A stretch of 64,000 nucleotides of DNA from the NCBI GenBank assembly GCA_965178125.1, contig OZ237749.1:186001-250000 (forward strand), given 5' to 3'. Position numbers and translations under genes: made by a program. Position 1 is the first letter of the stretch; the number at the start of each line of letters is the position of its first letter. The notes under the pieces are model-generated. The model saw nothing but the letters and a program-made list of their open reading frames with translations, made no database searches and was not told the DNA's origin. This DNA comes from Bilabrum cf. latius (Eukaryota; Bigyra: Bicosoecida; Bigyra; Bicosoecida). Shown piece by piece: positions 35,701-47,600 of the stretch.

Positions 35701-37371
35701 CTTGGGCCTGTCATAAGGAACCCTGTAAGCGTTGCTGCCGGCGGGGCCATTTCGCTCATCGAGCAGGTGGTCGGCATTTCGGCAATGCCTGCTCCACTGG
35801 CGTCGCGGCAGCGGCTTAGCCCTATCATCCACGCTTCGGCCAGCATTGGTGGCGTCAAGACGGATGACCTGCTACAAGAAATGTTCGCTACAACCGACAG
35901 CGTTGTGCAGGCTGCTTGGGATAGCGCTGCTGTCTTCGGCGGGGAGCTGCACGCACCCAGCGTGGATGCTGATGGTCTTTACGGTGGCATGAGGCACGTG
36001 GTGTAGCTCACACAATCGTTTCGCTGCGTGCCGGCTCTTTCCGCATGGAGTGACTGCAGCTATGGTGGAATGGTCAAGCCGGTGTGGTACGTAGGATCCG
36101 CATTTGGGGCGGGTGGCACTAGCCCTCCGGGAGGTGCCGCAGCATGCTGCGACCCAGCCCAAGTAGATATATGCCACAACACTCAGGAGGTGCTCGCAGA
36201 CTACGCCAAGTCTCAAAGCGGTCGCGTACCAGCGCTGACCGCCGATGACCTGGCGCTGCTAGTTGATGAGCTGGATGGTCGGAGCAGGCGCGGTCGCTCG
36301 TGCTCTGGTCAAGCAGCTGCGCTCGTGCGCGAGCTGTATTGCTAGTCTCCCGGCCACGGCATGGCCGTCTTGGAGGCCGTGAGGCGTGCCAAGGACTCTG
36401 TTGGAGATGTTAGGGCTTGCTGTGGTGCGGATCCGGCCAGCGGCGCAGGAGCCAGCGAGGCATCATCGCCTGCAGCAGGCACTGACGGGCTGCCCATGCT
36501 CGTGGTGTGCGTTCCTAATGGATCCGTGTCCAAGGGACCCTCTGGCTCAAAATGCAACCACATGGAGGCGGAGGTCATCGCGAGTATCGCCGAAAGTTCT
36601 GTTGGAACTCACACGATCTCGGGCGTGGAAGCTGACGCCAGCCGGCAGCCAACCGTCACGGTGGTATCTCCGTACAGAGACTAGGTATACGCTGTGAGGG
36701 ACGCGCTCAAAGGTAGGCTGGGCAACCGTTCGAGAGCCGTGAGGGTTGGAACTGCGGACGGCGTGCAGGGCACGGAGGCGGATCTTGTGATCGTCACCAC
36801 GGTTCGGAACGGCGCACGTGACACACTTGGCTTCCTGATTGACCCGCGCCGGACCAACGTGGCAGTGTCTCGTGCCAAGTTCGGGCTGGCAGTGGTGTGT
36901 GACCCGCGTGCTGTGATGAAGGACCCACACTGGGCCTTCTATGTGACGTATGCTGCCTGTATGGGAGGTCTAGTAGGTCCGACCGGATGTCACATTCAGC
37001 TTGAGAAAGCAGTCAAGGGCCGCATTCAGCGGCCCATTGCAAGCATGCCGGCTGCAGTAGCTGCTAACAGGGTCGTGCAGGCTGGCCGCAGCCTTCACAG
37101 AGCAGCGAAGGCTGAGTTACTTCACGGCAAGCTGCAACAGCTGGATGCGTCCACTGCGCCGTCTGATGGTAGCGCTCCAGCGCAGGCCCCGAGATCTGAT
37201 CCAACGAAACCCGTGGCGTTGGACGGTCATAAGACTGCAGCGGCCACCCTGCCCATGCTGCAGAAGATCGCGACTTGCGAGACGGTGGCAAGCTCAGCTG
37301 TGCCCAAGCCAAATAGTTATGCTTGGCAGCTAGCTTCCCGCTCCACGTGGGCCCTCCGCATGGGCCGCTGA
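32797..37371 (+). CDS. SF1B RNA helicase, MOV10/SDE3/Armitage-like
   Basis: Intronless frame of 1,524 aa from ATG 32797 to TGA, with five in-frame TAGs (34513, 35566, 36004, 36343, 36682). Motif I is GPPGTGKTTT (from residue 773); Ia RVLILGQTNFAVEQ; II VDEAS-TAG-V; III LLAGDPRQLGPV; then LTQSFR, VSPYRD-TAG-V, GTADGVQGTEADLV and RRTNVAVSRAK (VI). Two TAGs sit exactly where the UPF1-like family has near-invariant Gln: after DEAA/S and after PYR-x. GDPRQLGPV is the MOV10-style motif III. The 750-residue N-terminal half has no domain I know. Expected activity: ATP-dependent RNA unwinding in cytoplasmic RNA silencing or decay. Read as stops, the TAGs would separate motif I from motifs III-VI. Confidence 0.92.
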
Positions 37372-37531
37372 AGCCAAGGTTGGCAAAATCAAGCGCATCA
37401 AGCATCCCAGGAGTGCTTCAGTTATCGGACGCCCGAAACCAGGCCCTGCTTAGCAAAAGGCAAACCCTACGAGAAAAGAGGAGGGGCCGCAATCGCGTCG
37501 TGCATCTCAGCCTCACAGCTCGCGGGCTCGC

Positions 37532-38496
37532 ATGGTGGCCGGTGCTGCTGCTACTACACCCGTCAAGCCGACGGCTAGCCCTGGGCCCTCCGGTATTCGA
37601 AGGAAAAGGATTGCACTGGATCCGTCGTCTCGCGGTTGGCATGTCGGCATTGCCGCAGCCAAGCCGGACGAGGGCCCGACCGACGGCTGGCTGACCGGTG
37701 AAGGAAGGCAATTGGCGCGCCCCAAGAGCCAGCGCTCGTGCCCGCAATAGACATTCCAAGCGAGCCCGCACCCCCGTGCAAGGGTTTGGATCGGTGCATT
37801 AAGCTCCTTTGGCTCTTCGTCCTTCGGAACGGTGGCTACTGCAACCGAGCTGACCTGGAGAAAGGCGACGCACGGCTCGGCAGGGTGCTAAAAAAGCACG
37901 GTTGCAGGAAGTCATCGATCGTAGGGCTTGCAGTGGAGGCGAGCAAGAGAGGCATCTTGTAGCTGTGGTATCCTCCGCGAAGAGCAGGGGAGTCAAGTCT
38001 CTGGTTCAATCCGAAAGACCCTGCGGCTGCGGGGCTGCAGCCTGCTAGTTAGGGGCCACAAGAGCTGTTTGCGAGCTGGGTGTGTGTGTCGGCGATGCCA
38101 CCTGCCACGGCCAGGCAGTGGCAGGTGCTACTGTCAGCTGGTGTTCTGATGGAGAAGGATACTGCGACTGCAGCTGGCCCTGGGACTTGCGCCAAAGGTT
38201 GGGAAATTGGCCGTCACGGTGGCGGTGATTGGTCATCGAAGGCAGGAATGAGGGATAGGCTGAACCTCTTGTTCCCACGGTACAGATGCCCTGCCACGGA
38301 TGCTAGTCATAGACTAGTTGATGCTGATGTACGGAGGGCTAGGACCGCTACTGCATCGGGCGGGGCAAGCATGGTGGAAGCACCACAAATGCTGGAAGCC
38401 GCGCTTGTGGCAGCAGAGGCTGCGAGAGGTGCACCATCCAAGCCACTCAGCGTCAAGGGGCCCGGGGCTGAGGTGGTGCATAGGGCTTTGGCATAA
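37532..38496 (+). CDS. Putative winged-helix-like protein, two-exon model
   Basis: A frame starting MVAGAAATTPVKPT at 37532 and a second frame ending on TAA at 38494 can be joined by a 53-nt GTGAAG...AATAG intron (37698..37750) that keeps phase. A 29-nt alternative also fits, so the junction is tentative. The second segment has two in-frame TAGs (37960, 38050). Its residues LDRCIKLLWLFVLRNGGYC and RVLKKHGCRKSSIVGLAVEA resemble a small winged-helix unit; the rest is Ala/Gly-rich. The start lies 160 bp after the helicase stop on the same strand. One of only two genes here ending on TAA. Confidence 0.5.
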
Positions 38497-38560
38497 AACT
38501 TGCATTCTTGAATTACCTCTTTTGTTGTAGCTAATGCTCGAACATGCGAGGGTCCATTGC

Positions 38561-38601
38561 TAGTGGTTCTCCTTCTCATCGTAGTGGTTCTCCTTCTCAT
38601 C
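38561..38601 (+). repeat. Tandem 21-bp repeat, two units
   Basis: TAGTGGTTCTCCTTCTCATC occurs twice in direct succession, spaced by one base, just upstream of the small membrane-protein gene. Possibly part of its 5' flank. Confidence 0.6.
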
Positions 38602-38643
38602 ACCAAGAACGCAACACTTACTATTCTCCCCTGTTGTGGTGCG

Positions 38644-39450
38644 ATGGCCGAATTTTAGTCTATAGCCCGCATACAAGTTGATCAATCCAAAAAGACGCTA
38701 CCCGCATTTTCGTACCAGTTTGCTGGCCCGGCGTTTCGCCTAGTTTTCGGAGTTGCTACGCTATTGGTTTCAAGATACTTCGGTACGTTTGAAGAAGCCT
38801 GTGAGTTCAAGCCGAGAATTCGAACATGGATGGAATACATTAATGGGGAAAATGATACGTTTTACCTGGATCAAGACGAGCAGCCTTGGCTTAATCATTC
38901 AGATCCGTCTGCTGCTCGGCTCAGGTGGGGCAACAGCTCGGACGGACGATTGTACCAAGGAAAGTTTGGGGAGGAAACCTTCGAGTCTGAGCTATTGCAC
39001 TACTTGAGCATGTACTTGGTAGGCCTTCTGATTGCTGTACCGCTCTTTGAGCTCGTTTGGAACTCTGTAGCTCGTGGATGCGCTCTCGTTGGTCCTCCAA
39101 AGTCTCGTTGGCAAGATACCTTTGATTTTTATAAGGCTTGCGGATTTGTCCGATTTTGTAGGATCGCAACAGGAATAGGCTATACCTGCGTGTTTTTTGC
39201 CTGGCTTGCCATGCTTGCCACGGTGTTCTGGCCCTGGGGTGACCCCAGCAGCTGCACTAGTTCCAGAGCATTTATACCAGCAATAGTCGCTGGCACTACA
39301 CTTGGCCTGTCATTTTTTATGCTTTTTCTCGTCATCTTTGACGAGGCCCCCATTCCTTCCCGGGAGCTGTCTACGGCATTGTTCTACTCCGGAGTCGAGT
39401 GGCTCTCGATCAAGCGACAGCGCCAGCTTGAGCAGCAGACAACGTTCTGA
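38644..39450 (+). CDS. Small four-span membrane protein, unknown function
   Basis: The ATG at 38644 becomes visible only when the TAG at codon 5 (38656) is sense: MAEF-TAG-SIARIQVDQS. The 268-residue frame ends on TGA. Hydrophobic segments: FRLVFGVATLLVSRYF, YLSMYLVGLLIAVPLFELVW, GIGYTCVFFAWLAMLATVFW and IPAIVAGTTLGLSFFMLFLV. The loop between spans 1 and 2 is polar and about 80 residues long (FKPRIRTWMEYINGENDTF). I recognise no family. There are no introns. Confidence 0.7.
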
Positions 39451-40105
39451 CTAATGCAGCAGCTGCAGTAGCGCCCAGACTGGTAGAGAATAGATGTTGC
39501 ATAACTCAGGGATCGCAGAGGATGTGCTCCGACTGAGGCGTCCAATGGCACGGTCAGTCATCATCCAGGAAGAATCTGGACTCATGGGGAAACAAGATTA
39601 CAATCTGCACCGAAGCAATAGGCAGTGTGCTGCACCCGCATTGTACATGTTTGCGCTCCAGGTGTCACTGCTAGTGATCAGGCGCGACGGGCTCAGGCCT
39701 TGTGGATGTCGCTGACACGGGCCCGTATGAATGGTCTGGATCGCGACTCCGGTGAATGCAACGTCATCCAAGCACGGCATACGTCAGTGCGAGAAACTTC
39801 TTCTTTTGCGAGACCATGCGTACGGCTGCGGGTGCCGATGTACTTTGCTCGGGGGTGGGCAGTTGTCGATGATTGGTTCGTGGAGATCCTGGACGCAGCC
39901 ACGGTGTGCATTGTCTGATTCGGACTGAGGTCCCTAGTTGCAGAGCTGGATCATGATACAATTCTACACCTTTTCGATGAATCAGCTCATTCAATTTACC
40001 TTGGCATCGCCAGATTCGGCTCCAACGAAGTGTGCCCGGAGTGTAGGCCCCTGACCCTTATGCTTGCCTATGCTTGTCGTGGTTTCAGCCCGAATCACAG
40101 CCATT
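39451..40105. other. Intergenic between converging genes
   Basis: About 650 bp between the membrane-protein stop and the ankyrin-gene stop on the other strand. No recognisable gene, repeat or RNA. Confidence 0.4.
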
Positions 40106-41482
40106 TCAGCCAGTCCCGAGCATGACATGCGCAGGAACTTCCACTCTGCCTTGCATCCATTGCAGAGTCACCTCGTACTCGCTTGAAGGAATCTCGCCGT
40201 GCATCATCGAATACACGCTGCCGGACGTCTCCATCTCGAGCTGTGCCACGCACTCCTCATGGTCCGCGAGCACAGTCGCTGTCAGCGGGGAGCAGACAAT
40301 GGTGGCTTCTGCAGGATCCAGGGGCAACTTCACCTCGGCGCTGCCACCTGTTGTATCGGACATGTGTTGAAGCACCCGAGATCGAACCGCTCGCCACTCT
40401 GACTCGATTTTCTTGAAGAAGTGAACGGCAGGCAACTCGCAACGGACCGCGAGACCCCCTGCCAGTTTGCCCAGCCTCAGACGCTTTTCCAACTCCATGG
40501 GCCGTCCCTCGCACGCCGCTTTGAACACAATTTTTGCATCTTTGCGTGCGTCATGGGCGTGCCTGAATCGAATAATAGCATCTGCCCGCGCAGGGTTCAT
40601 GTGCTGCAGACTTGCTAGGCGCTCGGCAAGATTGGGCCTACTGAAGAGCGATAGAAGGGTGCTTCGCCAAGTATTAGACTTGCGATTGATAACGTATTGA
40701 GGCCCTAACCATCTACTCAAGTGTGTGGTGTTGCCCTGATTCAGCAGGATGATTTTGTCCAGCTTCTCGCGAGTGCAATGGAGTAGAGCAACAAAGAGCC
40801 GGAGGCTTTGCTACGACGCGTACTATCGAGTAGACCCGCCGAAGGGAGCGGCTTTCTGAACCAGCACCAGGCAGGCATCTTCGTGCCTAAATCTTGCTGC
40901 GATGTCGAGAGGACGTAGCCTCTGGCATACTCCGCCCTGCGGCAATAGCACGACGCTCATGTATTGGGGCCTTAACGGGGCCTTAACGTGCATTCTGAAA
41001 CCACTCCAATGCAGTCTGGTCACCATGCACTTCTTTCCGCGCGTTGCACTTACCGGTCGATCACTCTCAAGGCCTTCCATGCTTGAGCCACGGCGAACCA
41101 GCAACTCGCAGACTTCGGCATGCCCAAACCACGCAGCGATACTAAGCGCGGTGAGTTCCACCTGCGTAGAATTATTTTGTTCATGTCAACCGACAGTTGT
41201 GAGCTCCACTGTGACCTAATCAAATTCTGAGCGCGCTGCTCGCAGGTTGGAAGAGAGGCTTGTGTGTGGTCAAGGTCATATAGTGTCGTATTCATCATGC
41301 GCTTGCTCTCACTGAGTTGGCTGCTTGACTAATATTGAATGCGCCTCTAAAAGCCCGAGGGAATGAGCAGACGGTAGATCCATCCTTTTTGCGCTGTCAA
41401 TTGCTGTTCCAATGTCAAGCAAGAAATTGCTCAATCGCACATCTCCAGCACGAGCAGCCGCGTGCAGCGGTGCGTACCCGGG
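40106..41482 (-). CDS. Ankyrin protein with shared C-terminal module (5' end unresolved)
   Basis: Exons seen: an upstream one starting at 41482 (PGYAPLHAAARAGDVRLSNF; donor not fixed), 41054..41161 (LTALSIAAWFGHAEVCELLV) and 40106..40936, which ends on TGA; the last two are phase 0. The last exon carries RPLDIAARFRHEDACLVLV, two in-frame TAGs (40823, 40814), then the shared module: FRHAHDARKDAKIVFKAACE, GRPMELEKRLRLGKLAGGL. After it comes SPLTATVLADHEECVAQLE. It is a close paralogue of the ankyrin gene at 42115-44219, same strand, 1.2 kb away, so a tandem duplication is likely. Role: protein-protein interaction, partner unknown. Confidence 0.65.
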
Positions 41483-42114
41483 CTGCAACACAAGTTTTGA
41501 GCAATCAAAGTTTCAATTTATAGTGGAAGGTTGAAGAATGTTGAATGCTGCCCTGATGCTAGTCTGCTGGACATACCATCGCTCGAAGCAGGTTCTTGAT
41601 TTCTTGACCATAGGATTCATCCTCTTCAGTTGACTAGCGTGATTTTCCCACGATGGCAAATTCTTCCCTTTCAAGTTGTGTTGTAAGTTCTATTGATTTT
41701 GCTGCGCAAACGATCAAAGCACTAGAGAGAAACCGGATCGTTAAGTACTCCTAGTTGTACTGTTGGCGAGTGCGATCTATTTTCTCCTGTATCTACTGCA
41801 ATACGTACAGGTGTGTACCCTACGTATCTTTTTGAACTAACTGGAGCAAGGAATGAGAACCTGCTTGATCCTAAATGGGCCTGCAGTGAATTACCGGAAC
41901 ACCGCATGAGTGGCGAAAGTTGGTGAAAAAAGTCGCACGAGAAAGAATTGTTGCATTGCCAAGCCTGCCGGTAGATTTTGCAATGATCACCCTCTTTCCG
42001 ATACATGCTTTGTTGGATCATTGAGGCTAGCGAACCATGCAAAGCCAAACCTGAAATAGATCTTGCTGAATTTAGCACGAGATGGAAACAATCGCAGCAC
42101 CACCCCATGCCCCA

Positions 42115-44219
42115 TCAAATTGCTCCAAGGATGCCTCCAAGTCTCACAACTACCACACCATCGTCCCACTGGAACGTAACGATGTGCCGCTGCACGTGAG
42201 CTGCGAGCACCTCCTGCAGCCCGCAGGCCCTGCCTTCCTCTTGAAGCATTTCCTGAACCGCCTCGCCATGGAAATCCTCCCCAGCCATGAGCTTTACCAG
42301 AACGAGCATGCAGTCGTGGTGCTCCCCGATCGCGGCGGCAGCCAAGGGCGTGCACAGCAACTCCACGGACGCGGAGTCCTCGGGCACATCGCAAGGCGCG
42401 CCACTAGTGTTTGAGATCGGGCAGTGTTCAAAAAGCACGGCTCTGACTCGCTCATGGGCTGCCTTTGTTTGCACTAGCTCCGATAACTTGATCGGAACCT
42501 ATCTTTCTAGCGCTCCAGCCAGTTTGCCCAGCCTGAGCCGCTTGGCCAGCTCCATGGGTCGGCCCTCCCGAGCCGCCCTGAACGCGATTCTCGCATCTCG
42601 TTGCGCATCGTGGGCGTGTCGGCATCGAACGATTGCATCCGTTCGCGAGGGATCCAGATGAACCAAGTCACGCAGGCACTCTTTGCGCCTAAAGTGCCTG
42701 AACACCTGCCCTAGCATCAACCTCCTGCTGCTCTTCGCATGGCCCTATGCGACCTTCAGGGCGACGGTGTCGCTGCCGTAGCAGCGAAAATTCAGCTCGC
42801 TCGGTGCAAGCCAGGCCCCGCCACTGTATCTCAGCAGACCAACAAGGGTCCGAAAGCTGCCGCACGAAGCAAAGTGGACTGTTTCCGGTCCAGCCATGGC
42901 GCCGTGCTTCATGAGAGCGAGGCAAGCGTTCTCGTGCATGTCGCAAGCGGCAACCTCGAGCGGGGTTTTCCCATCCTGCTCTACCGTGAATACATAACAA
43001 AGCAGAAAATGGAGTGATCACCGAAATCAAGTAGCACATGCCACCGTGGCAACGTGGCGACAGAATCAAGACTCGGCGAGGAAAGGATCAGTTGGTGGGC
43101 GTATAACCCAGACAAGCCCTCATATTTGGCTAGACTAGAGGTCATGTCTAATCTCACGTCTCGAACATGCGCATGATTCGCGCCCCGCTCCAGCAGCAGC
43201 TCGCATACATCAGCCTGTCCCTTCCAAGCAGCGAGCATCAGGGGAGTGTGGCCACCCTGTGAGTGTTCGGATCCTTGACAAGCGTGGATCGGCCCCAATC
43301 GCAAATATAGGGACTTGGCACGCAGTAGGATCACCGGTTCATTCACCACCTTCATTTTGTGCTTCTCACTTGCATAACTGGGTCAACTAAGGCGCCTGCA
43401 TCGAGCAGCATCTGGCAGATTTCCCGGTGACCCTTTTCAGCGGCAATCAGGAGCGGGTTGTATCCTCCCTGCGAAGTGCAGTGGCAATACATTTGCAGCG
43501 TTGAGGGCCTTGTCATTGAATCCTACCCCGACGAACCGGTGGCTAGGGTACGGTGGTAGTCTAGCCAACTTCAGCTTTTTGCTTACATACTTCGGCTGGT
43601 TCGGATCCGAGTTTGCTTTCAGGAGATGTTCCACAATGTCTTTGTGCCCGTATTCCGCCGCGATAAACATAGGGGTGGCGCCATGCTGCGAGTGTTGCGC
43701 GGTGGTTGCACAAGTGGCGGTCCTGCGGTGCAAGGCTAGGCAGTGTGGTGTGCCGCCTCAATCGAGATACTTACGATGTCCATCGGGTCTGGATACGCTC
43801 CATGACGTAAAAGATACTGCACACTCAGTGTTTGGCCTTCCAGAGCTGCAAAGAATAGTGGGGTCCGCCCAGCCTGCGAGCATTGGTTCGATCCATTTTT
43901 GCTGGTGATCAGGTTGCTCTAGCTAGTTTGCACCTGAAGAGAACGAACATTCGAAGCTTGGTACTATAAGCTCACCTATGTCGAAGTATCAGGATCGACC
44001 CCAGAGCTGAGAACCTTGGCAGCTTCGTTTGATCCAACAAAAGAAAGAGAATGCAGAGGCCTAGCTGACAGCTGCGATCGGTGGATACAAGCATGAATGA
44101 GTTTTCATTTACCTGTCCCTGCATGCTACATCCACGCAAAAGTAACACAGAACCCTACTGGCAACTTTGCTCACTGTGTAAAGCGCTTCACCGTACAGCA
44201 CATAGTCTAGCCTCTCCAT
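42115..44219 (-). CDS. Ankyrin protein, one 33-residue repeat per exon
   Basis: Complete model: complement(join(42115..42978, 43158..43256, 43370..43468, 43587..43685, 43775..43873, 43976..44071, 44175..44219)), 466 aa, TGA stop, every junction phase 0. Four internal exons are exactly 99 nt, each one ankyrin repeat (AGRTPLFFAALEGQ, HGATPMFIAAEYGHKD, GGYNPLLIAAEKGHRE, GGHTPLMLAAWKGQAD). The last exon starts QDGKTPLEVAA and ends with the shared module (CRHAHDAQRDARIAFRAARE, GRPMELAKRLRLGKLAGAL). TAGs: the last codon before a splice donor (43976-43978), 42745 and 42499. The start MERLDYVLYGEALYT is the first ATG of the frame. It looks like a scaffold protein; ligand unknown. Confidence 0.8.
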
Positions 44220-44697
44220 CGTTGCGTCCAAATCAAAAAATGTAAGTCTTTCCATCAGATTCACTTGTAATACTTGTACAAAATAGCTACAATTTAAAAA
44301 ATGTCGCTAAGATTTGATTGTTGAGTCCGCTGGTGAAGCATCAAAGCAAAATTTCTCGGATCTTCAGTTTATCTGTGATGGTGTGATGAGTATCTCGAAT
44401 CCATGAAGATGAAGATTCAAATGCAGTTCGTATTTTTTCAGTTGCGGCTGCTGCGGCCAAAGTACAACGAATATCATGGATTCAAACGGTAGCTTGGAAA
44501 TAGATGCTGTATCTTCATTGCTTGATAGGCACTAGCGTGCTGCTTTCGACCAAATTAGTAGACTGCAGAGCCACTTGAGAAAATGCGCTCAAGCTCAAGC
44601 ATTATGTGTGAGTTATGGGCATGTCGCAGAGCCATGAAGGTGATTATGACTCATATATCACGAGCACCATTTTCTGTTGGTCTGCATATCCCCGCAG
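44220..44697. other. Intergenic, AT-richer
   Basis: Separates the ankyrin gene start (minus strand) from the large helical gene (plus strand). It probably contains the latter's unresolved first exon (a candidate ATG at 44583 or 44615) and both promoters. Confidence 0.35.
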
Positions 44698-47600
44698 CGT
44701 TTCCAAGAGGCGTACGCAAGCATCGATGAGTTTGTCAGGGAGCAAGTTGATGCGACAGGTGCCGGTAGTCCGCTTGACGCGACACTTGCTTATTCACTTG
44801 AGCTTCGTGGCTCACTAGAATCTGGAATCAAGCGCGCGTCAGCGTTCGAGGAGAACGTATTCGCCGCAACATCGCGAATTGAGCACGAGGTGAACGTCGC
44901 CCTTCGTGCCGCGAACGGCGGAGCCGTCAGGCTTGCCGGAACGGAAGATGGTGAAGCGTGCATCCAGCTCGATGTCCCTGGTTCCAGCTTGCACGTGCCT
45001 GGCGCGAACGAATCGGATACATTGTCGGCGTGTGCCCTCCTTTGGGAAGTGGCCGAGTCGAGCTTGCTGCGAGCCAAGGGGCTGGCAGCACCCAGGGTCC
45101 TCCGGGCGATCTAGGAGCGCCTCTGCCCCGGCATGGACAGCCAAGGCGTGATGGGGCTGCATTCTGCTCTGCAGTGCCCCTCCCTCCAGGCCGCTCTGTC
45201 GGCGAACGTGGGCGGATCCGCAGGCCGCGCCACGCTCGTCGAGGCTGCGTGGGGCTGTGCGGCTCGCTGCCTCCTCTGCGGCGATGTGGGATTCGCAGGG
45301 ACGATTGTGATGGCCATTAAAGACAGCGGTGCGGGTGGTTCGGGTGCAGACGCCGTCCATGAGGCGCTTGAGGGACTGTGCGGTGTCCTCGAACAGACGA
45401 GGCTGGGCAGGCTGACACTGCGGGGGCAAGCAGGCCTGGTGGAGGCCGACGAGGACGAGCTGGACAATGACGAGCAAGAGGGCCGGCGACTGGGACTCAG
45501 GCACTGCGACGTCTTGGATACCTCTGCGGCGGCCGCTGAAGCGGTCCGCAGCAGGGGTCGCACCCGGGGTCGATTCCGGGAGTGGCAGGCCTCCACTCGA
45601 AAAATGGCGGGCGATCTCGGCGTGCAGGCCACGGGCGTCCAGCTTAGGATGGAGCCTGCCACTGGAGCAGGGACAGCTGCGCAAGGTGGTGCGGACCTGC
45701 CGATGGCCGCAGCAGGCATGGTCAGAATCCTGTGCGGTGACGTCATTCGGGGTCTCGAGACTCTGGCCGACCTCCCCGTCCTCACCGCGGATGCGATCTC
45801 CGCGATTGCGGGTGCGGCTGAGTCCAAGGAGGAAGCAGGCGCGATTCTATCCGAGCGAGAGGTCGCGCGCATCGCGGCAGAGGCAGGCGGGGCAGAGCAT
45901 CTCTCCCCGGCGTGGTCGCACCACGTCATCTGCGCTGTGCTGTGCTCGGGCGGATTTGCCGAGCTCTCTGGGGATGGAGTCGCTGCCGCAATTCGTGCTG
46001 CTGTACGGACGCAAGGTGAGCAAGCTGCCGCGCAAGGCCTGCCCGAGGCATGCGCCGCAGCGTGCGAGGGCGTGGTGCCGCCTGCACTGCAGTGGATGCT
46101 GGATCGCGGGGAGACCCTCTGCCCGGCCCTCCTGGCTGTGCTGCTGCAGGGTGCAGGGCACATTGCGCCTTCGGGGCTGCGACTGGGAGAAGGAGGCGAG
46201 CCGTTGCTGTCGCGGTATGGCATCGGGCTCCGGGACACTCTCGTTTTGGATGCGGCGCACGATGCCATGCAGCTTGCCGGGTGTGCGGGGCAAGCGGATG
46301 CACCCGGCGCAAGGGAGCTTCTGGCTGGCGTGCCGTCTCTTGATAGAGACGCAGAGGACGGACAGGATGTACCTGCGGGCGAGCAGTCGTCGGGAGGCAC
46401 ATTGCCCCCTTGGGCAGTTGCGTTTCGATATGCGCTTCTGTGCACCGACCACGCCGAGCGCGTCGCCCTGCGGGTGGCGGCTACCATGCTGGAGCGGCAG
46501 TCTTTCTCGAGCGATGCGGATGCCTCTGCGGCGGTGGACATGGCACAGCGGGCTGGGATGCATGCCCTTGCCCGCCGGATTGCATCCCGCCGGGGTCAGG
46601 CCTGGCTGGATCGACGGAGGCTCGATTGCGCCCTCAGGTGGTTCGCCTCTTCGGAGGACTCGCAGGGGCTTTGGAAGGTCGGGTCCGTCCTTCTCGCGCT
46701 CCTCGTGGGCCCCAACCAGCAGCCTACTCTGCCTCCTGCGGCTGCCAAACAGGTCCGGGAGGCTGCACCGGAGGATCGTGCAGTCCTCTCTCGAGACCTG
46801 GCCAGCGAGCGGGAGCAGGTGGATGCTCTGTCTCTAGCCTACGCTTGCCTCGTGCTGCGCCCGCTCCTGCCTGGTGGCATGGGCGGCAGCGGTGGTGGTG
46901 AGGATATAGCCGAAGAGCAGTGGGCGAGCGACCCAAGGCTAGATGGCCCGCAGGGTTCAAACGGTAGGGCCGGTGCGGTTGGCGCGATGCCGCCTCCCAT
47001 GACCCACGACTCTGTGCTGATGACTCTCGCGAGCAGTCAGGTGCTGCTCACCTGCGTGCATGTTGCGTGCGCCCGCTTGGCCGTGGCAGATGCTGCTAGC
47101 TGCCTGCGCTCTTCGCAGCGGCTTCCCGATGCTTCCTTTGGATTTTCCAGAGCAGCATACAGGCGTTGGTTCAGCGGGACAGCAGTGCAGCAGGGACTCG
47201 GTCCCATCGCCGCGAATGCAGCCTCTGCTGTGGGCGGCGCTATCTAGCGCAGCCAGGGGGTGCGCGCTGGCACGGTCTTGTTTTTGGACTTGCACCGCAC
47301 GGCAGCAGGCCGGTGTTCCCTGGCCCACGTGTCGTACCAGAGGCAGGGAGCTGTTCTCGAGGTGGTTCCTCACCCGGGCAGCGGTGGGTCGGAATGGGTC
47401 CGGCGCGCTAGCCTGCGCAGGGCAGCCCTGATGCTGCACGGTCTCATTGCGGGCTCTCTTGCAGAGCGCTGCCCGCGCGTGCTGGTGGGCCCGCTCCTGC
47501 AGCGGGCTCTCCGAGGCGGCCTGCTGGACGCCTCGCCCTGCCCCTTCACGGCGGCCGAGGCCAGCGGCCTCGTGGCGGCCCTGGAGCTACAGAGAGACCA

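Noticed and set aside
37698-37726. Very short introns (about 29-35 nt) at 37698, 12354 and 52190
   Set aside because: Longer GT-AG introns with matching phase fit two of the three cases better (53 nt at 37698; 95 nt at 52144-52238). The third is unsupported.
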